The notes beneath the pieces are model-generated. The model did not search any database. It was given only the letters and a program-made list of their open reading frames with translations, and was not told the origin of the DNA. A stretch of DNA of 64,000 nt from Massospora cicadina (taxonomy: Eukaryota > Entomophthoromycota > Entomophthoromycetes > Entomophthorales > Entomophthoraceae). Shown piece by piece: positions 1 to 11,629 of the stretch (its first letter is position 1; every line of letters starts with the position of its first letter). The position numbers and the translations under genes are program-made. The DNA lies in NCBI GenBank assembly GCA_022478985.1, contig JAKSZP010000156.1, positions 62,001 to 126,000 of the forward strand, in the 5' to 3' direction.

Positions 1-620
1 TGTTTTAAACCGCGCTGTGGGTAATGGGCTCAGCAACAAACCCTAGTCCATTAATGGCAATGGTAGCTGACTTATTTGAAAACATCACCCACTAATAAAG
101 TGAGGTGGAAGGCGGAATGTTTCAAAAGTTGCCCTAAAATATTTCCAAAGCACACGATCATATTCTTTTTGTTGTTCCAAGAAGATTAAGGCAACATCTG
201 GCTTTGACTGCCATACGTTAACAACAATATGGATGTTGTCCCAAATACTTTAGGTGGGAAAAACCTATATTGATTGCGTAAAATGGCTGTTTGAGTAATC
301 TTACCTAGACTCTTAGACAGTATCTTAGTCATTATCTAGAATATGCGTTGTTGAGTTAAATTAGGCGCCAGTTACCCAGAACATTAGGATCCCTTTATTA
401 AACAATGTGTTAACAAATGATTCTGACCCACCTGGCAGAAGGAAAGTTTCTAGAAGGCATTTATTGATAGAGGGTTTAAGTAAAGGCGCGATTAAATTAA
501 AATATGTCTGTTAGAACTTATTAGGAATGCCATCTGGGCCAGGGCTTTTGTGGTGAGACGCCCTACGTATAGCATTCCATAATTCTTCATTAGATATAAA
601 ACTTATAAAGCTAGATTAGT
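1..620 (-). pseudogene. LINE L1 reverse transcriptase, N-terminal part
   Basis: This is the minus-strand counterpart of the L2 RT around 12.1-12.6 kb. The peptide PGPDGIP at 524-543, typical of LINE RT domain 1, is preserved, and the block at 160-300 aligns by eye with L2 12,130-12,250 (a fungal LINE RT stretch just before the palm motifs). Several stops interrupt it. The catalytic palm residues would lie beyond position 1 and cannot be judged. Confidence 0.65.
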
Positions 621-794
621 TAAGGAGAGAATGGGCTTTTATTTTATATAAAAACTGATGTATGTCCTCTAGGCCACAGTCATCAGCTTGATACAGGTTG
701 ATGTAAAATTGGTGAGCCTTTTCAGATGTTTCGCTGGGGGAGAAGACAGTTGCATCTGAGCTGGTTTGAATCTGGATTCAAGAAGTATCCTGTT

Positions 795-1058
795 TTATGC
801 AACAAAGCGGCGCATAAAGTACCTTGTTGATCTCCTCTTTAGTGATCTAAAATGCACCAACAAAGCTTCTAAACGGTGTTGGTCTACAATATCTAACTCT
901 TGAAAGTGAATGGGTGTAGCAACCCATCTGTTAGTCCATGCTGGGGTGTAACCCCTGCGTGGGGCGTTTCTTTCCATATTGGTGAGAACGCTGGAGGTGG
1001 GTAGTTGCCACTGTAGATGCGTTATGACGTCGTGTGTCAATTCACTTTGCAGCAGCAT
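795..1058 (-). pseudogene. LINE L1 ORF2 linker between endonuclease and RT
   Basis: An 87-residue open stretch carrying the block RRGYTPAWTNRW. It matches RTGYSPGWGCKW in the L2 ORF2 (12,568-13,209). In both elements this block sits between the APE domain and the PGPDGIP motif. The region is alpha-helical linker in LINE ORF2 proteins and has no known catalytic role. It is part of a dead gene. Confidence 0.6.
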
Positions 1059-1149
1059 TGATGTGTTGTTTCATCAAACCTCATGTTACCAAGTATCTTT
1101 GAGAAATGGGAACACCACATAGGATAAAGATACTTATTGGTTCATCCAC

Positions 1150-1990
1150 TGTGAGAACTCCTCATTGGATATTGTAACAATAATTAATCTATTCCAGCGT
1201 GGTTGTTTGCAGTTGGGAAAGTATAGTTAGGGTGATTGTAACTAAACGTTGGTATAAAACCTGCACCACAGTAGTATCAAACCTTGATATCTGTGGCTTA
1301 AAATGCAAGGAGGGAAGGATTTAGACAATGCAGGCCATGGAAAACAATCTACCCAGTAGTATATGTGGCCGTATCATGTGCATTACCCCAGAAGAATTAC
1401 TGGGGAGGATATCTTGGAATCTTCTGTGTGTTTTAAGCTCTAAAAATTTGATACAGCCAGGTTGGTATTGGGAGGTGATAACCAATGGTCATTTGCAGCA
1501 TTAGACCAATAGTTGAAATCACTCAAAACTAAGTGGTATATAGTTTTTACTTTATTGGGATACTCTCATAAGAAAGTCAATGTGGTCAGGTGGATTATTG
1601 GTGACATAGATGTTAAGGAGAATAGACTCCAGATTAATCCATAAGAACGTGACAGCTTGTGCCCATTAATTTAAAAAATATAATTGTTAATCTCACTAAG
1701 CCCTTTGGTAGGATAAATAATGAATAAAGTGTTGAGACCAAGTTAAGTTTATAAGAAGGTGAGCTTTTTAAAACTACTCTTCCACTCCTGACAAACAATA
1801 AGTCCTTGGATTTCCAATATGTCAGCAGGAGGATTGCACAAGGTGTTTAGTTTAATAGCCAGCATGTGGAAGCCCTAAAACTTGCAACATAAAGCGTCCC
1901 TATTTTAAGTTGGACACCCAGGCCGGTCTATAAGTGGTAATCTGGGTCTTTAGACCCAGCTGTGCCCATAGACCATCTTGGATTTGAGAG
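1150..1990 (-). pseudogene. LINE L1 APE-type endonuclease remnant
   Basis: The minus strand around 1,540-1,690 reads NIYVTNNPPDHIDFL followed by a hydrophobic strand. This fits the block YAPNGAHDQREFF plus MGDMN in the L2 endonuclease. Position between ORF1 and the linker agrees with LINE order. Catalytic residues are not preserved and frames shift repeatedly. This call rests on synteny with L2 more than on motif strength. Confidence 0.45.
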
Positions 1991-2033
1991 AATAAACAAT
2001 TACTAGAGTAGGAACCTCATTTAAAATGTTTTG

Positions 2034-2740
2034 TCATGTTTCTGGGGTGAGAAGAAGGTTTTGAACCAGATTAGTGTAACCTTTTGACAAATCTAAATCT
2101 GTTGGAAGATTTACCATGAGAATTCGTTTGTCTAATTTTGTAATTTTCATAAAAATGTGTGATAGAGCAGAAAGATCAAGATCAAACGCAGCTGAGTATT
2201 GCTCAGGACGATCCGCCACCTGGGCACTTTCTGATGTTACTGGGTGATGGGAAATGGGCAATCTGACAGTTTCATTATGACCAGAGTGTGTTTCTTGAGG
2301 TTTCATTCTTGTGTGCCTTCTTAAAAAGTTCTTTTAAGCGCCTTTTGTTGCACTTTCCGCCATTAATGTACATAGGGGCCAAAATTAAATATACAATGGG
2401 TTCGCCTAAAAAGAAAGAGTGATTGGCAGCAGTTTGATAAAAATCAGATTGTTGGTCATCCATTAGAGTTTCATCCTCAGGATCATCCTGTTCCTTACCT
2501 TGGGAGGGGTAAGAATGCTCTTGTGGTTCAGGTTTTATTCACTTAGTGCAAATTAGAGGCTGCCTTTTCAAGGAGGACATAAAACAGTTCTAAATCTGTT
2601 CCACAAGGAAGTCTAAATAATGCAATATGGGGTATTTTAGACAAATTATACCAATCATCCTGGTGTAGTTTAATAAAAGCTATAGCTTTGCTGCTGCTAA
2701 ACTTTAGTATTAAATTAAAAGCTTTGAAATTCAACTTTCT
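2034..2740 (-). pseudogene. LINE L1 ORF1 (nucleic-acid-binding protein) remnant
   Basis: There are three open pieces (2,543-2,734; 2,275-2,463; 2,034-2,306). The first reads KAIAFIKLHQDDWYNL and aligns with KAIAIISPNQDVVEDI of L2 ORF1, an RRM-like fold. The next covers the position of the L2 zinc knuckle, but only one cysteine and a histidine remain (GGKCNKRRLKE, later KKAHKN). ORF1 proteins coat the LINE RNA in the retrotransposition particle. This one is broken and lacks a working knuckle. Confidence 0.5.
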
Positions 2741-3259
2741 TTACCATGACATACTGTTCTGAACCTTTTTTTCAGATTTTGTCCAAAGAATTTGTGGGGA
2801 AGGGTTTTGGGTTGGTCGTCAAAACTAATAAAGCTAGTAGAATTTTTATTCCAGAGTGTGCATTCCACACATATAACGTGTGACACACCATGAACCTTAA
2901 CTTTAATTTTTACTTTTTCAGCTTATTCAGCTGCCTCCATGGAGGGAAATCCTAATTTAACCAACCGCATTCAAAGCTTCCTTTGAGTATGGTAGCAGCA
3001 GGAAATAACTTCTCCTGTTACTCTAATACCTTTTCAATGAAGATGGGCCAGCTACCCCTCAATAAACATGGCTGGTGTGGCGCACTGGTGAGATTGGCAT
3101 GGAATGGGAATTAAACAATACAACATTTGATTTTGAAAAATTGAAGAACCAAGTACAAAGGAGGTGGACCTCTGTCATAATTGTTATAGTGCCCTGTCAG
3201 CACTAATGATTCTTAAAACGTACACTTGTTACCAGAGGGATCATCACAGCCACTGGGTG
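2741..3259. other. Gene-free stretch, probably LINE L1 5' end
   Basis: No coding signal of its own. By position it should hold the L1 ORF1 N-terminus and 5' UTR. A weak match to the L2 ORF1 N-terminal region is visible around 2,760-2,900. The junction with the LTR of element A could not be placed exactly. Confidence 0.3.
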
Positions 3260-3650
3260 GGCCCCCTTTAGCCACAGAAGCTTTCCGGTTATTCTTGTTA
3301 AAAATAGTTCAATCCTTCCCTATGGTACGTTTATTGATGTAGGAAAAGTCAAATTGAAAATGTTTATTAGCAGTCAAGTGTTGCTAATGAAAGAAAGATA
3401 CCTTAGTATATTTAATACAAAAGTATAATAGGCGGTAGACCATAGATATAATTTTTACTTCCAATGAAGAACTGAAGGGATTAGTTACCCTTGTTCAATT
3501 TCTCAAGTGATTTGTAAGAGTATACCTGACTGGGGTTGGAACCACTTATAAAGAAGACTTGAAAGGCTAGTTTCTTTCAAACAACTATCATCTCCTTTAT
3601 TCTTAGACCAAATCTGAATCTGTGCTGTAAACTTACCAAGGAAGGATACA
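3260..3650 (+). repeat. Element A 5' LTR, 3' portion
   Basis: The stretch 3,390-3,650 aligns by eye with 21,330-21,584 (the A 3' LTR) and with the reverse complement of 36,913-37,150 (the D LTR). Shared blocks include the CTTGTTCAATT and GTAAACTTAC regions. It ends GGATACA directly before the primer site. The upstream half appears displaced by LINE L1. Confidence 0.65.
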
Positions 3651-3651
3651 C

Positions 3652-3669
3652 TGGTACTCACTAAAGGTT
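3652..3669 (+). other. Element A primer binding site
   Basis: TGGTACTCACTAAAGG starts one base after the LTR end. Elements C and G carry TGGTGCTCACTACAGG at the same place, so this is a mutated copy of the same tRNA-complementary site. The tRNA would end in GAGCACCA; its amino acid is not assigned. Confidence 0.7.
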
Positions 3670-4211
3670 ACTTTTAGTTTTTCTGAAGTATCAAGGAGCC
3701 AGAAGCATTTTGTATCATAATGTCCATCCAGAGAGAAGTCTAGAAGTTAGGAAGGAGATGGAGACCGTCAACCAGAATACCTTACTATTGGCAACTCAAG
3801 TGGCTTAACTAAAATCAAAGAACAGACTTTAAAGTCATAAAAAAATTTTAGAAACCAATATTATCTATATCTGGGAAAGTTTCTGAATCATAAAATAAAA
3901 CATCAATGATACTAAGGATCTATCGTTGTCAAAGGTCTCACTCAAAGCTGAAGTCAGGAGAAATCTCCTGTTATGAGAGAAACATATACAACTTTTAAAA
4001 ATTCAGAGAGATGGAAAATGACAGATTTTCTTGTGTCCAATTGGAGACCAAATTGTTTGACAATGATTTATTAAACAAAAACAAAGTAGGAAAAATGCAG
4101 TTCAAAAAAAAATTTTACTGGTGCTTTTGCAACCATTTAAGCAATGATCCTTAATAACACAATAACTAACACTAGGATTAAGGCCTTGTTCATTGTACTA
4201 CAACCAAGCCA

Positions 4212-4903
4212 GTGCCAACTGAAGAATTTTGGGCTACCCCAAAATTACCAACATGCTACTATGATAATGCCACTGAGTTATTTAGATTGTTAGAGATAAC
4301 TATGTTTAGATGCAGCGATTGCCAGAAAGCAGTCAGTTCGATCAATTTCTTGGACACAAATTGTCAGAATCTGGTGTTACCTCATTTACAGGGTATAATA
4401 GGTCATACAACGATTTAATGAACGCGGTTTATAAAAGAATTTGGTAGCCCTGAAAGTATGATTAACCAAAAGAAAGTAGTGTTGAAGATTTAATTTAGGA
4501 AGAACAAAACTTAAGGAGCTTTAGTCAGTTGATTTATCAGGAGGGACATAATTCTGGCTGGTTAAATACAATGAGCGATTTTGATGAATCAATTCCTATG
4601 TAAATGACGCTCCAACCCTACTAAAACTACACTAAGCAATGATGTTGGCGTTAGCCTACAATAATTCTACCTCACAGATGGTAGAATAACTTAAGATGTT
4701 GGTAACAACTTACAATGAGCCAACCCAAACTTCAAATATCACCAAAGTTAAAACCTAAATATGGAAAAAAAACTCCAAGCTAAACAAGGATCCCACTCAT
4801 CATGAACAGATGAATAAACACCAAAGGACAGATATGGCCTAGTGATAATTCACTCTTTCCTGGCAACAAATGCAGAGCTATAAGACATTGCTTATCTCAG
4901 TGC
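4212..4903 (+). pseudogene. Element A gag with damaged zinc knuckle
   Basis: The capsid block at 4,212-4,418 reads CSDCQKAV and NCQNLVLPHLQG. It matches the gag of elements C (24,183) and E (36,040). Frameshifts and stops follow. At 4,862-4,903 the frame reads GNKC, then H, then C in the spacing of a CCHC knuckle (C-x2-C-x4-H-x4-C), but the first cysteine is glycine. The protein would form the virus-like particle and bind element RNA; this copy cannot. Confidence 0.7.
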
Positions 4904-5399
4904 TAAAGAAAGAAAAACAAAGATCAGGTGAACCTTGTCTAACCTAAAGAAAAGAAAACAATTCAAGAATTGTGAAAAGGCCCTGATTTACAGATGAGGA
5001 ACAATCTAGATCTGGCAGTGCAGTTCCACCAGATAAAATTGAATAAGAAATAAATATCTCTGATCTGTTTGTGGATGAACCCATGATATACTTCGTTAGA
5101 TCATATAAAGAATGTTAATGGGATTACTAGGGCTAAAACAAAGGCAACTGACCTCAAAATTGTATCAAAGATTGCCCAATCATACGATTTCCAATTGTTC
5201 AAAAAAGCATGAAATGACAACAATGAGTAAAAATTATTAAGAAAAATTTGGATGATGTCAACTTTACATTTCATATCAGTACTAAAGAATCATTTCCCAA
5301 TATATCTACATAAATCATTCATACTTTGCACTTGGAAAATGATGCTTCTATTCACTCAATAAAAGAATATTTTAAGAATACTATGTGTGTACATATATA

Positions 5400-5820
5400 G
5401 GAATTTTGGTTAACCAAGTAAATATTAGGGTTATGTTTGATAGTGGCGCTCCAATCAATATTGTTTTAATAAACTTGTAAAAAGTATAAAATTATGCTAT
5501 ATCTGGAAAGATTGAAAAGATCAGAATGGTGGACCAAATCTAACAAAAATCTGATGTGCTTATAGTACCTTACCTCTTCAGTTTAAATCTCTGGTCAACT
5601 TGGCACAAGCTATTGTGTTACCCACCCAGAACTATAAAATTTTTATTATAACCAAGTTTATAAGAATATATAAGTTCATGTGCCATTTTTTGAATAACAC
5701 TTTTGGAATTCTGGGGCAAACTTTGATGTCAACTATAACAAAACTAGGATGCTCCAATGAATTAATGGCAATATTTTGTAAATCTGACTCATTATGACAG
5801 CGGTATTTACATTTGATATT
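5400..5820 (+). pseudogene. Element A aspartic protease remnant
   Basis: The active-site block FDSGAPINIV is readable at 5,436-5,465, with the D-S-G triad intact at 5,439-5,447. Related elements read DNGAPINIVS (C) and DSRAPVNIVS (B). The following flap region is shifted. Retroviral-type proteases dimerise around this triad to process Gag-Pol. Stops on both sides show the copy is dead. Confidence 0.7.
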
Positions 5821-6369
5821 GGTTAATTGGGAAAAATGCCAGGAGTTTACTTATGCAGATTAAGATAATTGTGGAATTTCAGATATGGGCCAATGTACAA
5901 ATAGCTTTTGACCTGGAACGCAAAGAGCAATTAATTTGGTGTTGACGCTAGAAATACCTGAGTATTTCTATATGAAGTTGAGGCTCCATGGCAAAAGTTG
6001 AGGATTGAACCTTAAATAGCACCATGGATTATAATCTTATCTCATTGAGAAATATGACTTTTGGTTGAAATCTTGGTCAATAATTAATCCAAGCGGAGAT
6101 TAATCAAATCACTTTATTTACTTACACGGTCTCAAAACCAAAACAGAATCCTTTCATAAATTTTGTTGATCTACCAAAAATGGGCTTTCCAAAGAATATG
6201 CCAAAGTTTTACATACACTGATTTACTGGGAACAATTGAATGAGTAACCAAAATATTTAAAGAGGGGAAGTCTTGAACTTATTCAAGGATTAAAGTGTGA
6301 TTTTTGCCAAAAAATTACAATTTAGGCTTTGAGAAAATTGTACTGCACAAAGTTGATACTGGGCGATCC

Positions 6370-7600
6370 AAACTGAATCAAATGAGGCCAGTTTAATGAG
6401 CCTAAAACAGTTGAGGCAGTAGTTGCTAATAAAATTAACAAGTTATGTGAGCATGGGCTAATAGTGCCCTCCATCAAGTCCTTGGGTCTAATTCAATAAT
6501 GAAAGAGTGAAAAGAAGGATGGCTCCAATTAGTTGTGATTGACTATTTCCAGCTCAACAAAATCACATAAAATGACTGCTACCCTCTGCCTAGGATAGGC
6601 AGTGACTTAGCTTGTCTTGTTGAACTAAAAATCTTCTCAGCGTTGTATCTCAAATTGAAAATTGAAAAATTGACTTACCAAATGAAAGTCAATAAAAGTG
6701 TGTTATTTCACAGCACAAAGACTTTATATTTTTAAAATGTCGCAGTGACTCTATAATGTGCTAGATAATTTTCAGAGGGCAATAGACAAAATTTTAGCTG
6801 ATTTAATTTTGTCCTATGTTTTCAATATATTTGTAAAAATTAAATGTCTTTAGTAGAACCTTTACCAACCACTTAAACTATCTGGAAGAGGTGTAAAGTA
6901 ATTGTCCTTCGCTAAGCTGAAGATTAAACTGATAACATGGCATTTCTTCTTAGACAAGTTAAAGTCTTTAACTTCATAATAAATTTTATAAGGACCACAA
7001 CTTTTGGGTCAGAAAGTACAAAATCAAAAGTATATCAATACCAAAAAGCACTTGAGATATACAAAATCACCTGTTAATGGGTCATGTAAAATTGCCAATT
7101 CATTAAAGAATTTGCAAAGATAGCTGAGCCATCATCTATATCTTAAAATACTTGAAAAAAGGGTCCTTATAGAGTGAAAAGATAATCCTCATTAGCTGAG
7201 CTTTGGAAAAGATTAATGACAAGTTCTATCTTGAAGTACCCTTGACTATGAAATTCCATCTAGTATTTAATTGGACACATCTCTTATATCAATTGACGCT
7301 GTGTTAAGCCAAGTTACAAATTTGAAAATGAACACCTGGTATCTTATGTAAGAAGAAATTTAATTCCAGCTGAAAGTAGTTACATTATCACAGAATAGGA
7401 ATGTGTTGCTTTTATCTACGCCTTTAAGAGTTTTCAAAACTATATCCACAGAACGCATTTCAAGGTCATCACTGTCCCTGCCTCCCTATGCTGACCGCAT
7501 AATCTTAAAGAGCCAGAAGAGAGACTTGCTTTATGTGATTTGTAAGTTGCAAGCCTATGGCTTTGAGATTGAGCACAAAGTTGGATCTAACTATTGAAAT
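6370..7600 (+). pseudogene. Element A reverse transcriptase and RNase H remnant
   Basis: The block around 6,510-6,600 reads KKDG, then VVIDY-like and QLNKIT, then YPLPRIG, the classic Ty3 RT entry. The palm YxDD region (about 6,830) is unreadable. RNase H follows: at 7,320-7,600 the pieces read HLVSYV, IPAESSYIITE, ECVAFIYAFK, then KLQAYGFEIEHKVGSNY, the usual Ty3 RNase H end and tether. In-frame stops are frequent. The order RT-RNaseH-IN defines Ty3/gypsy as opposed to copia. Confidence 0.75.
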
Positions 7601-7789
7601 GGCGATTGACTATCAAGATTGCCAGGTAACCATATTGTGTATCAACAAGCGGATGAACTTTTCAGAAGATAATAAACGGGAATTTAGGGATGAACCCTGA
7701 GAGGTACAAACTCTATGACAAAAGCATGAAATAATGAAATTGAAAATGGACTATTTTACAGAAAATTTTTAATAATAAACGTTTATACT

Positions 7790-8782
7790 GAGAGCCATTG
7801 GATAATATTGTAATAATCCAGGCTGTTCATAAAGTTGTTAGGCATGGCGGCCTAAGAAACTCTGTGGAAGATCTATGACATAATATTGCTGGAGATGGTT
7901 GATTACAATGTAGCCAAATTTATATCCAGATGTTTCAGATATCAGCTACATAACCTCATAAGGGTACAATAAATTATTGGCTAGTGCACCCAGAATTTGC
8001 ATGGCATATGGTATCAGTTAATGTTATGTTACCACTTAGTGTCATTACTGGAGGAGTCAAATACATCTTTTCTTGTGGATGACCATATAACTAGATAGGA
8101 GAGACAAGAGCCTTGAGTTGAGTGGGTTCCATAAGTACTGCTAACCTTAATCTTAGAATAAGTGGTATATCGGCATGGATGCCTTCAAATGATTTTTACC
8201 AAAAATGGAACAAGCTTCACTTCTATTGTCACCCAATTGAACAAACTAAGGGGAACAAAAGAGTAGTTTCAGTCTTATAGTGTCCAAAGACAGTAAGCAC
8301 AGCATAATATTGAATGCTACCAAAGCTGCTATGCTACAGAAACCGGTCAAAGGGAAGATATTTGCTTGGAAATCATATTTAAGCTCAGTGGCTTTTTCCT
8401 AAATAATCAGCTATCTTTAGCCACGGGGAAAAGAACTCTGTTTTACTCTGTGGGAAAAAAGCAGTGTTACCACTAATTTTATATTTAGCATTAGAGTTAG
8501 TATTAAGGATTATTTCCACCTAGTACTTAGTTTGATTAGCCAATATTTGATCACTATTCAATCCAAGCTTTCTATGAAACTCTTTAAAAATATCCAGGTC
8601 AATAAGTACAATGATACAAATTGACAAGCTTTCAAAAAACAAAAAATCGGAGATAAAGTATCTTATTTTGATACCCATAAATTATGTCACCAAATAAGTT
8701 GGATGCTTTATGGACAGGGACATTTGAAATAATTTGAAGATTAAGAATAGATGAATATACAAAAAAACAATTACAATGGCTG
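7790..8782 (+). pseudogene. Element A integrase remnant, upstream half
   Basis: Zinc-finger-like text (HKVVRHGGLR at 7,830-7,860) is followed by DYNVAKFISRC and the core start GGVKYIF near 8,060. The C-terminal end LDALWTGTFEII lies at 8,700-8,740. It matches element C (27.7-28.75 kb) through its length. The reading resumes after element B at 20,395. It is interrupted by stops and non-functional. Confidence 0.7.
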
Positions 8783-9649
8783 CGTTGAAGTTTTTACTAC
8801 TTCAGGTGGCTGGTTCTCAATATGGGTATAAAGCTGGAGTTATAACCGTCTATTGTATGAAGTCAATAGGTCAGATGGTGTGTCCTAGAATATAAACTAT
8901 TTAAATATAAGACATGAGGATATGTTCTCCTGTATATTACTTGTACTGTGGCTTCCTACTCTGATCTTCCTGATAAACGAGTAAAATTCTTGACTTAACA
9001 CAACAAAAATATCAAATTTACATAGCTTTTATTTTTACAAACCACAAATTAGATTATATTTATTGTATCAAATTATGGGTAAAATGAGGTTACTTCTGAT
9101 ACCAACTACACCTTCGCCCATGACTCTTCTCCCTGCACCACCACTTAACCAGCAGCTTGCAGCCAAGGTTTCTGATGGTCTACTCCTCAAGTGATCCTTC
9201 CTGCTGTAACCCAGCTCCGCCTCATGGTTGATGTCTTTCCAACAGTTTTTTTTTAGTACTAGATGGTCCATGTCTTTCCAACATTAATATTTTAAGACAG
9301 CATATCCTCTGATGCTTTTTCAAATGACTATACAATCGCTTCTCTGAACAATGGTAACACATACCAAGACAGTTCATATTAATAAGTAGATATAAAACGA
9401 GCAAAACCCTATCAAGATACTAAATAACTTTTGGCTTAACCATAAAAGCCTAATACTGGGTCAATAAGTCAAATATTGTATTTGGAGTTGTAGGCTGTAA
9501 ATCCTAAGGTTCACTTGTATTTAAAATATTATTTTGTGTATTATCATTGATATATTCAATATTGGATATAATAAATTTTACTTAAGCCAATATTATTATC
9601 CACAATATCTAATATATCAGATGGTTTAGATCTAGTTAATCATTTAACA
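8783..9649 (-). repeat. Element B 3' LTR
   Basis: Direct repeat of 19,564-20,394 over about 850 bp with many substitutions and small indels, so B is old. It carries a 25-bp insertion at 9,245-9,269 that the partner LTR lacks. Confidence 0.8.
9245..9269 (-). mobile_element. Hyper-truncated LINE copy M1 (25 bp)
   Basis: The minus strand reads GGACCATCTAGTACT and then a poly(A) run. It is flanked by the 14-bp duplication atgtctttccaaca (9,231-9,244 and 9,270-9,283). The partner LTR of B at about 20,010-20,025 has the uninterrupted site, so this is a real insertion that happened after B landed. Confidence 0.85.
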
Positions 9650-9774
9650 TTTCCCCAAATTGACTAAATTATAAATGTAGGGTTCCTCTCTTTCTTGACC
9701 ACAATGTCTAAAGTTTCGCAAACTTCAAAGTATTGATGCTATTACAATAGCCTTTCTGCCAAGGATTGGAGCTC

Positions 9775-9805
9775 TTTTTTAGTATTAGATGGTCCCAACC
9801 CAAGG
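9775..9805 (-). mobile_element. Hyper-truncated LINE copy M2 (about 31 bp)
   Basis: The minus strand reads CTTGGGTTGGGACCATCTAA, then TACT and an A run. It is flanked by ggattggagctc (left) and ggattggagcgc (right). Same 3' end as M1, longer 5' extent. Confidence 0.8.
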
Positions 9806-10142
9806 GGATTGGAGCGCTTTTAAAATGCTCAGTTTAAAAACATCGCTCTATGGTTATTTTAGCATTGTGCTTTTGTTTTTTCAGTTGGGTCAACCAGTTA
9901 TGGCTTGCTTGTTATGGAAGATTAATCTTCAGGACTAGCTAAAATTCAGTCAGAGGCCAGCAAACCTGCATCAGTCACATTGGTTTTAAGTCCATGGCAA
10001 CAAACTTCTCAATGGGTTGCACATGAACATCCTTCATCTCTCTCAATCTTCGTGTCCCTATAAACTCACATATAATATAAAAATTTTAATTCACCACCTT
10101 TTCTTTTAATTGTGATCTTCTCCATGATTTTCTTTTTTATAT

Positions 10143-10162
10143 TTATTCAGGGAAGGTCGACC
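10143..10162 (-). repeat. LINE L2 3'-terminal tail motif
   Basis: On the minus strand, GGTCGACCTTCCCTGAATAA is followed by an A-rich run. It matches without gaps the tails of L3 and of both SINEs: G-G-T at the start, C-C-T at positions 11-13 (CCT in all but shifted in L2) and AATAA at the end. Confidence 0.65.
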
Positions 10163-10439
10163 AGGGGACAAGCACTTCTGATATAGTGAGGAAACTAATG
10201 AAATTTGACAATTAAAGACACCCCCAGAGGGTTCAAGGCCTCTCTTGTTGTTTCCAGGCTCACCAAGGTTAGGACGGTAGGGAAGGGGAGTTATGTTGGC
10301 TTATTCTTGGATGCAGCATGTGTGAAGGAAAGGATCGACCTTTAGGAACCATATGGGGAGCCATGTGTTGATTGTCCTTCTGTTACGGGGGGTCATATGT
10401 CCAAACAGCCATGCTTAGAAATGTTTCATTATATGGCTG

Positions 10440-11629
10440 TGGAAGCGATGAATGGCTTCTTGGATTGTGGGCGCTGTTCCTTTGAACGATTTCAGTACCA
10501 TTCTATGTATTGTTCATAGTGCTATTGCTACTATTAACGCCCTGAGAGATGGGTGGATAGGAGAGTCCATGTTTATAGTGAACATGTTCCTTGCTAGGCT
10601 GAGTGAATGTCCGTTTTCTTGGCGGAATAGGCGCATGGCCTCTTTCCATACAGCCACTGATGTTGGGCATTGTTCTAAACGGTGGGATAGGCTTCCATAC
10701 TGACCACATATTGTACATGAGGTGTGAGTGGCATTTGACCGTTCAGCTGTTCAGTATACTCTCCTCATGCACCTCTATACATGTGCCCTTATACTGGGTT
10801 GGAGTAGAGGGTGATGTGTGTATCTCCATGCTCTTCTTTGAGTCTCCAGGTTGTAGGGTATGTCCATATGGTTCAGGTAATCTATCCTTGCTATGGTACT
10901 TGAGCTTTTGCTTATTATATTGTCTGTGACTATTTGATCATTGATCTCCTGTCTGTGAGTTAGCCTTGGGCGTCCTTGGTGGCTGGTTTGGCCTTTTATT
11001 TGGATCTGCCATGTCACTCTTCTCATGGATAGGAGTATTCATTTGAAATGTGCAGGAGTGCCGTGTGGTCCTGCAGCTGTGGGATGGGATGCCAGATATT
11101 TGATTAATGTGTTCTGGTGATCTGGGTTTCATAGTTGGAGTGCACGTGTGAAGTTATATCTTGCTGTTCTGGCCCAGTGTGTATCTGGAAGATCTGGGCT
11201 AGTCACCTGAGCTATCCAGGATCCCAGTATATGGGTTGCTTGCTCTACGTAATTAGTAAGCCCCATACCTACATTCCTTCTAGAGCCAAAAAGGGTTTCA
11301 AGGCGTACAGGGGGGTTGTGGTTGGACCATAGCTATCCTTGTAATAGGGCGTGGATTGTGTTGAAGAAGGATGGTGAAAAAGTGATTGTATGGGCCGTGA
11401 ACCATATGATTGATAGAATCATAGAGTTGGCTACCGTGACTCTTCCTGTTAGACCTGTTTGGTGTCCATGTAAGGAGGCAATGCGTTTTTTATTTTGTCT
11501 AGAAGTTGAATTTCCATCATGGAGTTGGCGTAACCTCCTGCTTCCAACCATACTCCCAAGTGACGAACAAGGCCAGCTGTTGGCTTGGTGATGAATGGAA
11601 GTTTCAGTGAGGTCGTTGCTAATTTTCAT
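10440..11629 (-). pseudogene. LINE L2 ORF2 C-terminal region with zinc motif
   Basis: After RT the text reads GRVTVANSMILSIIWF, the block usually found downstream of LINE RT in fungi. Near the end comes CTICGQYGSLSHRLEQC, a C-x2-C-x8-H-x4-C arrangement like the terminal zinc domain of LINE ORF2 proteins. VAVWKEAMRLF follows. Stops interrupt it. This domain likely helps RNA or target binding. Confidence 0.7.

Larger units (their letters stand above)
1..3250 (-). mobile_element. LINE L1, decayed, 3' end cut by window
   Basis: A non-LTR retrotransposon read on the minus strand. From right to left it shows an ORF1 stretch (about 2,030-2,740), an APE-endonuclease-like stretch (about 1,150-1,990), a linker (795-1,058) and the start of reverse transcriptase (1-620). 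The RT entry motif PGPDGIP is readable at 524-543. The layout and several peptide blocks match LINE L2 at 10-15 kb, so the two are related but diverged. Its 5' end falls somewhere in 3,050-3,260, where sequence like the LTR of element A begins, suggesting that L1 inserted in that LTR. The 3' end lies outside the window. Stops and frameshifts are everywhere; it is dead. Confidence 0.75.

Noticed and set aside
10452..11332. Several plus-strand ORFs opposite L2 ORF2
   Set aside because: They are shadows of the LINE coding region on the minus strand, which shows known LINE motifs.
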